A DNA stretch of 39,346 nt from Tubiluchus corallicola (lineage: Eukaryota > Priapulida > Priapulimorpha > Priapulimorphida > Tubiluchidae). Positions within the stretch are counted from its first letter, which is position 1; every line of letters starts with the position of its first letter. The notes below the pieces were generated by a model that saw only the letters and a list, made by a program, of their open reading frames with translations, did no database searches and was not told the DNA's origin. A program made the position numbers and the translations under genes. The stretch covers positions 1 through 39,346 of the forward strand of contig JAQGDQ010001156.1 of assembly GCA_030141605.1 (NCBI GenBank). The letters are read 5' to 3'. Below are positions 22,601 to 30,897 of this stretch, in pieces.

Positions 22601-25600
22601 TAGTTTAAGTTCACTTGTAACAAGTTTGTAATAAGTTTGTAACAAGTTTGTAATAAGCTTGTAACAACTTTGTAACAAGTTTGTAATAACTTTGTAACAA
22701 GTTTGTAATAGCCATTTAGATAACATTTTGCAAAGTTTGAAAACACTAATCAGGGAATTTGCAGCACACAGTTAACTAACTAAGCAAAAGTTTAAATAAT
22801 TCTGCTTTGCCAGTAAGATTAAAAATAGGTTTTTCGCGAAACAGAGTTGCACACTGGGAAGGTGAGACAGCGACATTTTAAAAACTTGGCATAAACATTT
22901 TACATTACTAAAAATTTTCTTTTCTAGTTACAAAAGTTTCTCAAGTAGGTAAGTATAATGCTAAGTAACATACTTTGTGTGGTAAGTTTTTTTTGGGACA
23001 GCCTTTGAAATTGGCTTTCCTTCCCCTTTGAGCTTACACTGTCTGATTATTACAACTTATAATAGGCATAATTTTTTGAAAAGCAATGCACCGTAGGACC
23101 GTAAGAGATTCCTCACTAAATTTAAATGCTATAATGGGATAGCCTGTAAGTAGCTTTCGCGTTTCTCTTCACTTACAAAAACAAGTGAACGTATGAGAAC
23201 TGTACTGGAATTAAAAGCATTAGAAAGCAAACAATGGTAAATTGTAAGGTTAACATTTCTACAGCTGTATCTTTTACACTGTGAGAATCGAGGGTAGAAG
23301 ATAAGTTGTCAAAGCACAGTAGTACACTGACAGTAAAGACACAAACTTCTATTTTTTTGACAATGGAGCCAGAATTAAAAAAAGCAAAAACACACAAAAC
23401 TTCACACAAACATAGCCTTTTTTAGGAAAAAAATGTAAATGGTTATTAACAAAAACAAACCCAGAAAGCTGTAATTCCTACGGCAGAACTACATGCAACA
23501 CAGCTGCCTGTAAACTATTCGTCAGCAACATTTTAAATTTCTAGAAAAACCTGGAAAAGTGTTTAACAAAACAAACAACAAAACATTTCACACATTACAT
23601 GCCTCTGCCGAAGCCGCCAAAATGAAGGATGTGTTATTGTAAAGCAAAATCGTCCATAAGTCGGCAATTAAGTTTTTCTAGTTATTCTCATATCACGAAT
23701 CTCCATTTCCTGAGGAAAATGTTACCTTGAGAAAATCACTGTTAAAATTAGCCATTGTTTTATGTAGTGTCCCTACAAACACTTAGCAACCATGCGAATT
23801 GGTGGTTGCTATGGACTTCGCAAGAGCAAAATGAAGTTATGTTTAAATGCAGTAGATGGCTCTTCCTGACGAAGCTCTGGGCTTGGCAACAGAAAAAACC
23901 GGAAGCAAAATGACTGCTTCCGCAAGCTACTATCCGAGTATAAAAATAGGAGTTTTTTACAATTGCAGTACTAGTCCCTAAACAATACATTCAGTGTTTG
24001 TTTTTATACAAAACCAAAAGATGGACATTTGACGAAATTTTTGGTGCATTTTACTTCGAATCATCACAACGTAGTTTTAACTATGCCGACTTATGGACGG
24101 TTTTGGCTTGCATAACAAAATTTGTCTCTACTCAAATAAACAATCAAATTCATCGCAAGCAAGACAAGACCCACCTGGAAAATGTCGTCGGTGCATAAGT
24201 TGCCAAGTTGCCGGCGAATGAAAACAATGGTAGTCGCCAGGAGCGAGATATAACACACAATGATACAGCTGCGTACCAGAAACATTCTTGAAAAGCGACA
24301 TATGATGTAACTTTTCATCTACGGGATTTTCGCTTCCCACACCAAGAGTTAATGGGTCGCTATTGTGACGTCGGATAATCCGACTATCACTGATTTTCAG
24401 TGCATCAGGTAGACTATTGTGCCTTGTGATATGGTCATTCAGTTTATTATTAGAGTTCTGATCGACGGCACTCTCTACGTTCACATCCTCCGTCAAGTCT
24501 ACAGGCGGTCCTAGAAATTGTTGAAGTGAATACGTCACGCCTTTAACTTGTTCCACATAACCAGGTACATCTACTTTACCTAAATGCAATATTTGTCCAT
24601 CCACAGGGCTGACCTAAAGTACACAGGGGTGTATTTAGTGACAATTGGCAATGACAAGCTTGATTTTATATTAGGTCTATGAAATGAGACTTCTTCTCAT
24701 AGCTTTGTTGACTTTAGAATGAAAATTAAAAAAAAGGGAAGACTCTAACATCATAACACGTCTTAAAGAAAGACAGGATGATTTTTCATATACTACACCA
24801 TTTTCAAGTACGGCAAAAATGATACATTTTAACTTAATTAATACTGCAAAAGTGTTTCTGATAATTAAATAACAGATTAAACGCTTAGTTAATGGCAAGC
24901 GAGCTCAACTGTTGATGGCATCACAAACCAACACAATTTTCAACATCAAAACATTTCACGAGCGTGTTGCACGTGTTTGCGAAAGCGAAAACTGAAGTAT
25001 AGTGCTACTGTAAAATATTCGGTGTTGTACTAAAACTAGGCAAGTTTTAGGATAAAAATTCAAATTTCAAATTTACTGCTGTCTTCACGCATGAGCTGTC
25101 GAACGTGTGCAGTATGTCACAAATGAACATCTCTGAACTCAGAGGTATACGGCACCTGTTTTTATGCAACGCGTTTCCGAAATGCAGGCACTAGTACCCG
25201 CCTAACTAGTGAGTTTTAAAGAGTAGCCTGTTTCGACCTACAGATTGGGTAGAGTTTTGCTTGAATGAAAGTTCAAGACTTATTCTTGATTAACTGAAAA
25301 ACATCAGATTTTTTTACTTACTAGAATTGTAACATGATGTAAATCACATTTGAAAAATGTCCAAAGTTTTACCATTTTCAGAAAGAAATTTAATGAAAGT
25401 TTACTCACGAAGATTTTAATGCAGGTTTAACGAGAGCGTAAATAGAATCATATGTTGGCGTCGAATTTTTGAATAACAAAACATCACATTTTGAAAATTG
25501 ACATAAAGTCTGTCACTGAAATATTTTGCAGGGCTAAACGAGTGCAAATTCTGTATCCATAACTGCAACCAAAACCAGAATTATCCAGTTTATATCTACA

Positions 25601-28600
25601 AGATGGTGGAGTACTACTTTTGTAATACAAAAAATCTGAAAATCTGTCATTTCAGACAAGATTATCACAATTTTTTACAGCGTAGGCCCATTCTTCATCA
25701 TTTAAGTTTTTATATGAAATCGTAAATCCGTAGTGGTGGCAACGAGGTTATAATTCTAAAGTGACAATTCAATGGATTACCAGGTCCAATGTCTGTACCA
25801 TTAACACAACCACAAACTACATACTAAATAAACGTGAATGGCTCCTTTGTACAGTGGACACGAGCATTACAGTAAAAGTCCAGCCTTACCAACGATTTTT
25901 AGCAAAAGATTAAGGAACATGTGCTGAAATGATATTCCAATCGCTTTCGTAAAATAATTAATTAATTAGCTAAATAATTGCTCGATTTTGCTTTACCAAT
26001 TGCTTTTATTGTTTTATACAAGCAATTCAGCACTCGGGCAGTCATTCGCTGATGACGTCATGGCAGGAAACTTGAAAAGACTGTCACCATCAGCTTTACT
26101 ACATCTTCCTGCCACACAAACTCAGGGGGTTTTGGACTCATATAATATACAGAAAAATGACACAAGACAAAAATAAACTTCTGTACTTTCAACAGTTCAA
26201 CACGTTGCAGTTCATCAGCCAGATCGTCAGCACAGTAAATACAGGCGCAGATATCCCATAATGCTTTTCTAACAATCACTCTCATTCTGCCATGACGTCA
26301 CTCACCACAGTAAACACAGACATCCCATAATACTTTTCTAACAATCACCCTCATCCTGCCGTGACGTCACTCACCACATGCACCACAGTAAACACAGACA
26401 CAGACATCCCATAATGCTTTTCTAACAGTCACCCTCATCCTGCCGTGACGTCACTCACCACATGCACCACAGTAAACACAGACACAGACATCCCATAATG
26501 CTTTTCCAACAATCACCCTCATTCTGCCGTGACGTCACTCACCATACTCACCACAATAAATACAGACACAGACATCCCATAATACTTTTCGGACAATCAC
26601 CCTCATCCTGCCATGATGTCACTCACCACATGCACCACAGTAAACACAGACACAGACATCCCATAATGCTTTTCCAACAATCACCCTCATCCTGCCGTGA
26701 CGTCACTCACCACATGCACCACAGTAAACACAGGCGCAGATATCCCATAATGCTTTTCTAACAATCACCCTCATCCTGCCGTGACGTCACTCACCACATG
26801 CACCACAGACACACAGACATCCCATAATACTTTTCCAACAATCACCCTCATCCTGCCGTGACGTCACTCACCACATGCACCACAGTAAACACAGACACAG
26901 ACATCCCATAATACTTTTCGGACAATCACCCTCATCCTGCCATGACGTCACTCACCACATGCACCACAGTAAACACAGACACAGACATCCCATAATGCTT
27001 TTCCAACAATCACCCTCATCCTGCCGTGACGTCACTCACCACATGCACCACAGTAAACACAGGCGCAGATATCCCATAATGCTTTTCTAACAATCACCCT
27101 CATCCTGCCGTGACGTCACTCACCACATGCACCACAGACACAGACATCCCATAATACTTTTCCAACAATCACCCTCATCCTGCCGTGACGTCACTCACCA
27201 CATGCACCACAGTAAACACAGAGCAGACATCCCATAATACTTTTCGGACAATCACCCTCATCCTGCCGTGACGTCACTCACCATATGCACCACAGTAAAC
27301 ACAGGCGCAGACATCCCATAATGCTTTTCCAACAATCACCCTCATCCTGCCATGACGTCACTCACCACATGCACCACAGTAAACACAGGCGCAGATATCC
27401 CATAATGCTTTTCTAACAGTCACCCTCATCCTGCCGTGACGTCACTCACCACAGGGTTTTTTTTTTTGGTGGTTTGAGCAGACATCCCATAATACTTTTC
27501 GGACAATCACCCTCATCCTGCCGTGACGTCACTCACAGCACACAGCCAAAGCTTAGCGAGTGCAGATATAGTACTGCAAATGTTCAACTACTGAGAATTA
27601 GCTGCATTTTATTAATTAATTCACATAACTGTCATGCAAATGTTGGAATTCGATTATTTCTTTTCTGCTTAAATTGCTGATTTTCATACTTATAAAAAAA
27701 TCACCCGGCATTTAAAGTTATAAAGCATTAGGACCTACCAGAAAGTGAAGTGGATCGACCGTGCGACAAGTTGGCTTCAACTTTCGACGAAAGAACTCGC
27801 CCAGATTTTTGTAATACTGCAAGTCTTCAATGGCTGCTTCTTCTATATTACAGTTAAATGCTTTAATGTACGATGAATATACAGGTGAGCGAAGCCATGT
27901 TGGAAGATTCATGTTGTTCACTTTTCCCCACAAGCGTGACATGGCACGCAGTGGAAACATCTTATATACCATAACCTAGAGATAAAACACTCAGCTAAAT
28001 GTTTGCAAGCACATACTTTTTAAATAAAGATTATGTATTAATCTAAACTAAAGCAAACTAACTAAACTAATGATTTTTGGATCGTTCAGTATTTTGGTTA
28101 GAAAAGAATGTACCTGCCAGTCTTGAGCTAAAGCTTGCACGGAATCTTGCTTGCTGAGTTTCCTCCGCTCTCGTTTGCGGATGTGGCCAAGTTGTTGGTA
28201 GCATATATACGCAAATCCGACTCCGATGGGTATGGGATACCACTTGAGCGAACGAAGGTAACGCAGTAATTTATTTTCCTTGTGCTTTTTAGAGTAGTGA
28301 GAGTGAGAATCTATATGAAAAATATTGTAAATTTATTTGTTTTTACGTTAACAATAGAACATAAGTTACGCTAAGATTCTATGACGAAGAGTTAGTCAGC
28401 CTAGATAAGTTCTGCAGCCAGTTGGCACGCGGGGTGTGTGATCGTAATCCAGTTGTCCCAGACTCGATTACTAGCAATACGTTAATTTTTTTATGGTGGC
28501 TTAATATAAGCTTAGGTCTCTAGCGTAGCATTGATTAATTATATCTTAATTTTGTTGTATTAAGGAACTATTAGATATTAAGTATTTGTTTATTACGAAA

Positions 28601-30897
28601 AAAATCGATTGAATTGAATTGAGTCATGGCAGATCAGCAAAGTTAGACATCGACTTATACATTTTAATCTTTCACAGTATAAAAATCTGATAAAAAACAG
28701 AACGATTTTCAGAGTTTTCTGTGTAGCGGATTGCATAAACTACAAGAAAAAATAACGAAGTAATGACTGCATTGCAATAAGCCTTTACACAGTTCCAGCA
28801 ATTGATGATGATCGTGAAAAGGTCAAAGGTTAAGTGTAACAGACTTGTAATGCATTTATGTACACTTGATGTAAATTTTGATTACCCAACAACTTTATTC
28901 ATTTACAATTTTTGATTTTGTGCATGTGTGCGTAAGTGAGAAAGAGATTCACAAGGTTGTAAAAATCTATTACTCATGAGAAAAAAGATGTACCCCGATT
29001 CAAAAAACTCACCAGAATGAAATGTGCGAGAATGCTTATGGTTAGCATAGCCAGTAAGTCTCCGTGACTTTGGAACGCTTCCATTTTTGCTAGCCCAGTA
29101 TCCTACACGCCTAGAAGACCACTGTAGCAACACTGTTGTACTTCGCAGTGTAGTTAATGGAAGCCTGTTTATTGAAAATAAAATAAGATTTCCATTTGCT
29201 TATACTAATTTTAATTAGGAAAAGTTTTCTTATTTTGTGTATTTCAGGGTCCAACAGAATGTATTAATGACGATAAATGCTTCAGACACTGATTAACTGT
29301 AAAAGTAATTATGGTGAAATTATTTGTGTGCTTGCACAGCAAAATTGTTCAAAAGCCGGCAAATAAGTTTTCTAGTTATTCACATATCATGAATCTCTAT
29401 TTCATGAGGATCGTTTTGATACCAAGTTCATTGCTCTATGTTATTTTGAAAGCTGAGATAATCCATGTGAAAGTTGAAGTGCAGGCAGCACACTGAAAAA
29501 CATAATCCTGAGAAAATCACTGTTAAAGTCAGCCATTATTTTTTGTCGCGTCACTACAAAACACTTAGCAACCGTACGAATTGCTATGGGCTTTGCAAGT
29601 GCACATTGAAGTTATGTTTAAATCCAGTAGATGGCTCTTCCTACGAAGCTCTGGGCTTGGCAAGAGAAAAAGCCCGAAGCAAAATGGCTGCTTCCAGGAG
29701 CTGCTATTGGAGTTTGAAAATACAAGTTTTTTTACAATTGTAGTACTAGTTCCTAACCAGAAAAGTGAATATGGGGTTATAAAATTAGATTTTTAGTATT
29801 TTTTGAACATTTTTTGATAATTTGATGCTAGAATATAAACGTCCAATATATTTAGCATTTGCTTTCATAAAAAAGACATTTGACCAAATTTTTCGTGCAT
29901 TCTACTTATGGACGGTGTTGGTTTGTAAGCACACATTTGCTTGCAAATATTGCAAAGAAATCCTGATGTAATAATTTTTGGCGCATAAATTATTTTAGTA
30001 GTAAATTGCTTAAGATCTCTTTGGAGCAGATATATTCCATTGAACAACAGTTTTGTGATTAAACATCCAAGTTATTATGCTCAAAGCGAATTGAAATCAT
30101 TCGGCGCTGTTTTGATTCACAGCGCAGGGATGTTACCGAAACTGAAATTACAAACCGAAACCAACATTTATGAAACATAGGATACCGAAACGAAACTGAA
30201 CTGATATTTGCAAAACCAACTGTTATCAAAACGGAAAAAACTTCTGAAATAAATAAAATGCTTTGTTTTTGCTTGTTTGCAAGCTTGATTGAAGTAGCTA
30301 GGCAAAAAATCCTAACCAAAAAAGTAGAACAATGTTTAAGATCTATGGGTTACTGCTGATTTATTTAAAACAATTGGATAAACATGTATTCGCAAAGCAA
30401 CTTATTTTCTGGGCCATACTCATTCGAAATTTAGCTATCAGCTGAATTTTGAATGTGGTAACATTGACTATTAGTTGAATAGCTGGACTACCAGCAATTA
30501 TCTGGACTATCAGTCGATATAATTCAGTATCTCCACAACACTCTTTCGACTTTGGATATAGGGAGTGTATTTTAGATCTATTCAAGTCACTGTACAATGT
30601 TTTATCTAAAACAAAATACAAATAGGAATAAAAAGAAGAAACATTTGGATTAATAATTTTATAACTTTCATGTTACTGCTCTTTTGCTTCTTTACAAACT
30701 CACCTTATTCCTACATAAAACACAGGGGCAGCCATCTTAGTCGACACCACCATGACACCTAGTGGGAAATATCCTAAATATTTAAGTGCCCGATAAAGAT
30801 AAATGCATATTCTGTGGAGATAATAGAAATAAGCCACGCTTCTTTTTCGCGTGATCATTGCCTTTGTGTTCATACTGTTTTTCTTTTCCAACTTCAT
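16441..30897 (-). CDS. PISD: PISD: mitochondrial phosphatidylserine decarboxylase, whole gene (8 coding exons)
   Basis: The enzyme converts phosphatidylserine to phosphatidylethanolamine at the mitochondrial inner membrane using a pyruvoyl group made by self-cleavage. Coding segments, in transcript order: 30897-30704, 29164-29013, 28310-28114, 27975-27739, 24613-24175, 22444-22284, 20112-20013, 16601-16441. All junctions are GT-AG with matching phases (2,1,0,0,1,0,1), giving 546 codons from the most upstream ATG. The product has an Arg/Ser/Thr-rich N-terminus, a likely membrane anchor (about 139-157), catalytic Asp (SPVDG, D265), the HCFHSP histidine (H392) and LGST with the cleavage Ser (S504). 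The region between FLGP and LYHC (297-375) is about 79 residues against about 30 in human. Alternative starts at M49 or M55 would give a better mitochondrial presequence. Introns are filled with repeats. Confidence 0.93.
16794..17465 (+). mobile_element. TTAA element, copy C, interrupted and 3'-truncated
   Basis: The left end reads TTAGCACAAGAAAA (TTAA mutated to TTAG). Similarity stops near 16889 and resumes near 17098, so about 210 bp of unrelated DNA, including a TATA-rich microsatellite at about 16911-16933, is inserted. The 3' part after about 17465 is missing. It lies in the PISD intron between exons 7 and 8. Confidence 0.7.
17466..17943. other. Intron sequence of PISD, nothing recognised
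   Basis: Single-copy within the window. No exon is expected here, because exons 7 and 8 join in phase. Confidence 0.4.
17944..18376. repeat. Degenerate minisatellite of ACATA/ACAAC words
   Basis: Units of roughly 35-40 bp alternate ATAACATAGCACAACACA and CAATATAAACA blocks and are themselves built from 5-bp words. A related patch lies at about 18755-18815. Long open frames on the minus strand here (rich in Leu, Cys, Tyr) are artefacts of the repeat. Confidence 0.85.
18408..18752. mobile_element. Possible small hAT-like MITE remnant
   Basis: The left part has CAGGGTGGGATTATGAC and GGTCCCTAGGCTAATG followed by a GGGGCCCCT block. The right part carries, in inverted orientation, a TAGGCTA and AGGGAGCCCT block. 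This arrangement of GGGCCCCTAGGC-type words near both ends is common in small hAT-related elements. The termini are not well defined. Confidence 0.35.
18818..19512 (-). mobile_element. TTAA element, copy B
   Basis: Complete copy in reverse orientation, bounded by TTAA at 18818-18821 and 19509-19512. Its termini read AGGACAAGAAAA and (reverse complement) AGCACCAGAATA. Internal blocks match copy A, including CTCCAGGGTGCGCCACTCACTA. It lies in the PISD intron between exons 7 and 8. Confidence 0.78.
19527..19558. other. Perfect 13-bp inverted repeat
   Basis: TTAAGATAAATAA (19527-19539) and TTATTTATCTTAA (19546-19558) are exact reverse complements around a 6-nt spacer, TAAGCT. It sits 15 bp from the TTAA end of copy B. 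Confidence 0.9.
19645..19880 (+). repeat. Dispersed repeat family 3, copy 2
   Basis: Partner of 15930-16165 on the same strand, sharing blocks such as GTCGGGCTCAGGGACGCAAA and the ACCTACGAAACAAATGATCA segment. It ends about 130 bp before PISD exon 7. Confidence 0.7.
20013..20112 (-). CDS. PISD: PISD exon 7
   Basis: Encodes residues 461-493 plus the first base of 494, starting DLCTNHKRW and ending GVPYRK, matching the human region that starts DLHTNSPR and ends GVPMRKG. Acceptor TTTCACAG. Of two possible donors, AAAAG|GTAATG is chosen because only it restores the GEFNLGST frame of exon 8; the stronger-looking GTAAGT 10 nt later would not. Confidence 0.93.
20282..20864 (-). mobile_element. 5S rRNA-derived SINE, copy 2, with 3' tail
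   Basis: Minus-strand element in the PISD intron between exons 6 and 7. The 5S-like head (20864 down to about 20748) is closer to a real 5S gene than that of copy 1. The body matches copy 1. At its 3' end it has an extra tail of about 45 bp (GATGGATGATGATCGTGG, AAAGGTCAAACG), and a similar tail occurs at 28793-28833. The target duplication is uncertain: AGACAAAGGC at 20861 and AGACAAGGAC at 20269 are only similar. The body has a deletion or insertion of about 27 bp relative to copy 1 near 20683-20710. Confidence 0.82.
20748..20864 (-). pseudogene. 5S rRNA-like head of SINE copy 2
   Basis: About 117 nt colinear with 5S rRNA: GTCTACAGCCATATCACG at the start, a TTCTCGTCTGATCAC segment, AAGTTAAGCAACG, TTAGTACTTGGATGGGTGAC and GGTGCTGTAGG. 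It continues directly into the SINE body, so it is not called as a 5S gene. Confidence 0.85.
20865..21360. other. PISD intron sequence, nothing recognised
   Basis: No exon, RNA gene or repeat is seen between SINE copy 2 and the 88-bp array. Confidence 0.4.
21361..21779. repeat. 88-bp tandem repeat, nearly 5 units
   Basis: CAACTT(C/T)ACTCCTTTTGCAC begins at 21368, 21456, 21544, 21632 and 21720, an exact 88-bp period. Units are almost identical and the last is partial, indicating recent amplification within the PISD intron between exons 6 and 7. Confidence 0.95.
21929..21990 (+). repeat. Fragment of dispersed repeat family 2
   Basis: It contains GTGTGCTTGCACAGCGAAAT and AATTAAGTTTTTCTA, matching the left end of the copies at 29319 and 23622. 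The rest of the element is absent. Confidence 0.5.
22284..22444 (-). CDS. PISD: PISD exon 6
   Basis: Encodes residues 407-460: [14 protein letters not shown], then NERVVL, WKHGFF and [13 protein letters not shown], among the most conserved parts of the family. Acceptor TTACATAG, donor ACT|GTAAGT. Entered in phase 1 and left in phase 0. Confidence 0.95.
22467..23085 (+). mobile_element. TTAA element, copy E, with internal expansion and degraded 3' end
   Basis: The left end is intact (TTAA at 22467-22470, then AGCACAAGAAAA). Central blocks match copy A. A short tandem array at 22612-22706 replaces part of the left half, and the right terminus fades out near 23085. It lies in the PISD intron between exons 5 and 6. 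Confidence 0.65.
22612..22706. repeat. 11-bp tandem repeat inside copy E
   Basis: Units GTTTGTAATAA and GTTTGTAACAA (with CTTTG variants) repeat about eight times. No other copy of the host element has this array, so it expanded after insertion. Confidence 0.9.
23086..23621. other. PISD intron sequence, nothing recognised
   Basis: AT-rich, with no exon or repeat partner found. Confidence 0.4.
23622..24118 (+). repeat. Dispersed repeat family 2, copy 1
   Basis: Similar to 29319-29940 on the same strand over several blocks: AAGTTTTTCTAGTTATTC, CACTTAGCAACC, AGTAGATGGCTCTTCCT, GAAGCTCTGGGCTTGGCAA and CTTATGGACGGT. It ends about 57 bp before PISD exon 5. Confidence 0.75.
24175..24613 (-). CDS. 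PISD: PISD exon 5 (catalytic Asp and His; extended linker)
   Basis: Encodes residues 261-406. SPVDG carries the family's catalytic Asp (D265), [17 protein letters not shown] is conserved, and [14 protein letters not shown] carries the His (H392). Between them is a low-conservation linker (297-375), about 50 residues longer than in human, with two RHNS motifs (S327, S345). Acceptor TACTTTAG, donor CCAG|GTGGGT, phase 0 in and phase 1 out. Confidence 0.95.
24614..26231. other. PISD intron sequence before the 84-bp array
   Basis: No exon or repeat partner is seen. One isolated perfect TGACGTCA lies at 26053-26060, upstream of the array. Confidence 0.4.
26232..27536. repeat. 84-bp minisatellite, 16 units, each with a CRE-type palindrome
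   Basis: The unit consists of CATCCCATAAT(G/A)CTTTTC, ACAATCACCCTCATCCTGCC, GTGACGTCACTCACC, then ACATGCACCACAGTAAACAC. TGACGTCA is perfect at 26293, 26362, 26446, 26530, 26698, 26782, 26859, 26943, 27027, 27111, 27186, 27269, 27353, 27437 and 27524, and mutated (TGATGTCA) at 26614. Spacing is mostly exactly 84 bp, with shorter units of 77 and 75 bp. Variants after CTTTTC (TAAC, CAAC, GGAC) recur in a four-unit order. The array lies in the PISD intron between exons 4 and 5. Open frames through it (for example 26462-26761) arise because 84 is a multiple of 3. Confidence 0.95.
27739..27975 (-). CDS. PISD: PISD exon 4
   Basis: Encodes residues 182-260: [27 protein letters not shown], then [20 protein letters not shown], collinear with the start of the human decarboxylase domain. 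Acceptor ATCTCTAG, donor CTG|GTAGGT, phase 0 at both ends. It joins exon 5 as HFL-VSPVDG. Confidence 0.95.
28114..28310 (-). CDS. PISD: PISD exon 3 (membrane anchor)
   Basis: Encodes residues 116-181. A basic segment ([16 protein letters not shown]) precedes [19 protein letters not shown], the likely inner-membrane anchor, followed by a basic/charged helix and LAQDWQ. Similarity to human PISD is weak except for the final WQ that leads into exon 4. Identification rests on phase, position and the anchor. Donor CAG|GTACAT, acceptor TTTCATATAG. Confidence 0.85.
28405..28480 (+). pseudogene. Degenerate tRNA-like sequence, possibly a SINE head
   Basis: CCAGTTGGCACGCGG resembles a tRNA D-arm/A-box segment. 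About 35 nt later GACTCGATTAC resembles the B-box (GGTTCGANTCC) at 8 of 11 positions. The stems do not pair well enough for a functional tRNA. A tail resembling that of SINE copy 2 lies about 310 bp downstream on the same strand. Confidence 0.35.
28793..28833 (+). repeat. SINE-type 3' tail fragment
   Basis: CAGTTCCAGC, TTGATGATGATCGTG and AAAAGGTCAAAGG closely match the 3' tail of the 5S-headed SINE copy 2 (minus strand, about 20283-20325). It could be the end of a SINE starting near 28405 or a truncated LINE end. Confidence 0.55.
29013..29164 (-). CDS. PISD: PISD exon 2 (N-terminal region)
   Basis: Encodes residues 65-115, beginning [15 protein letters not shown] and rich in Arg, Ser and Thr with almost no acidic residues, as expected for a mitochondrial presequence. 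Acceptor ATAAACAG, donor TTCTG|GTGAGT. Assigned by exact phase continuity with exons 1 and 3 rather than by sequence similarity. Confidence 0.85.
29319..29940 (+). mobile_element. Dispersed repeat family 2, copy 2 (MITE-like)
   Basis: The longest copy. The left end ATTTGTGTGCTTGCACA and the reverse complement of the right end, AAATGTGTGCTTACA, form imperfect terminal inverted repeats. It encodes no transposase. It lies in the PISD intron between exons 1 and 2. Confidence 0.6.
29941..30703. other. PISD intron sequence with a CCGAAAC-rich patch
   Basis: CAGGGATGTTACCGAAACTG near 30125 followed by ACCGAAACC words resembles one end of a hAT-like element, but no matching second end was found. The rest shows nothing. 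Confidence 0.3.
30704..30897 (-). CDS. PISD: PISD exon 1 (start codon uncertain)
   Basis: Frame open from the ATG at 30897 (in-frame TGA at 30924-30922 upstream) to the donor ATAAG|GTGAGT. Three start candidates: M1 (30897), M49 (30753, GTCATGG context) and M55 (30735, inside AAGATGGCTGCC). Starting at M49 or M55 gives [11 protein letters not shown] plus the Arg-rich exon 2, a typical mitochondrial presequence, so I favour them. M1 would add a Tyr-rich basic stretch. Confidence 0.75.
30727..30740 (-). promoter_or_regulatory. TISU/YY1-like element over a PISD start codon
   Basis: AAGATGGCTGCC covers the ATG of M55. It matches the TISU consensus (SAASATGGCGGC) at 10 of 12 positions. TISU elements direct initiation on very short 5' UTRs and bind YY1 in mammals; their use in this animal is inferred. 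Confidence 0.4.

Noticed and set aside
26462-27090. His-rich repeat proteins on the plus strand
   Set aside because: They arise from the 84-bp array, whose unit is a multiple of three. They lie antisense in an intron.
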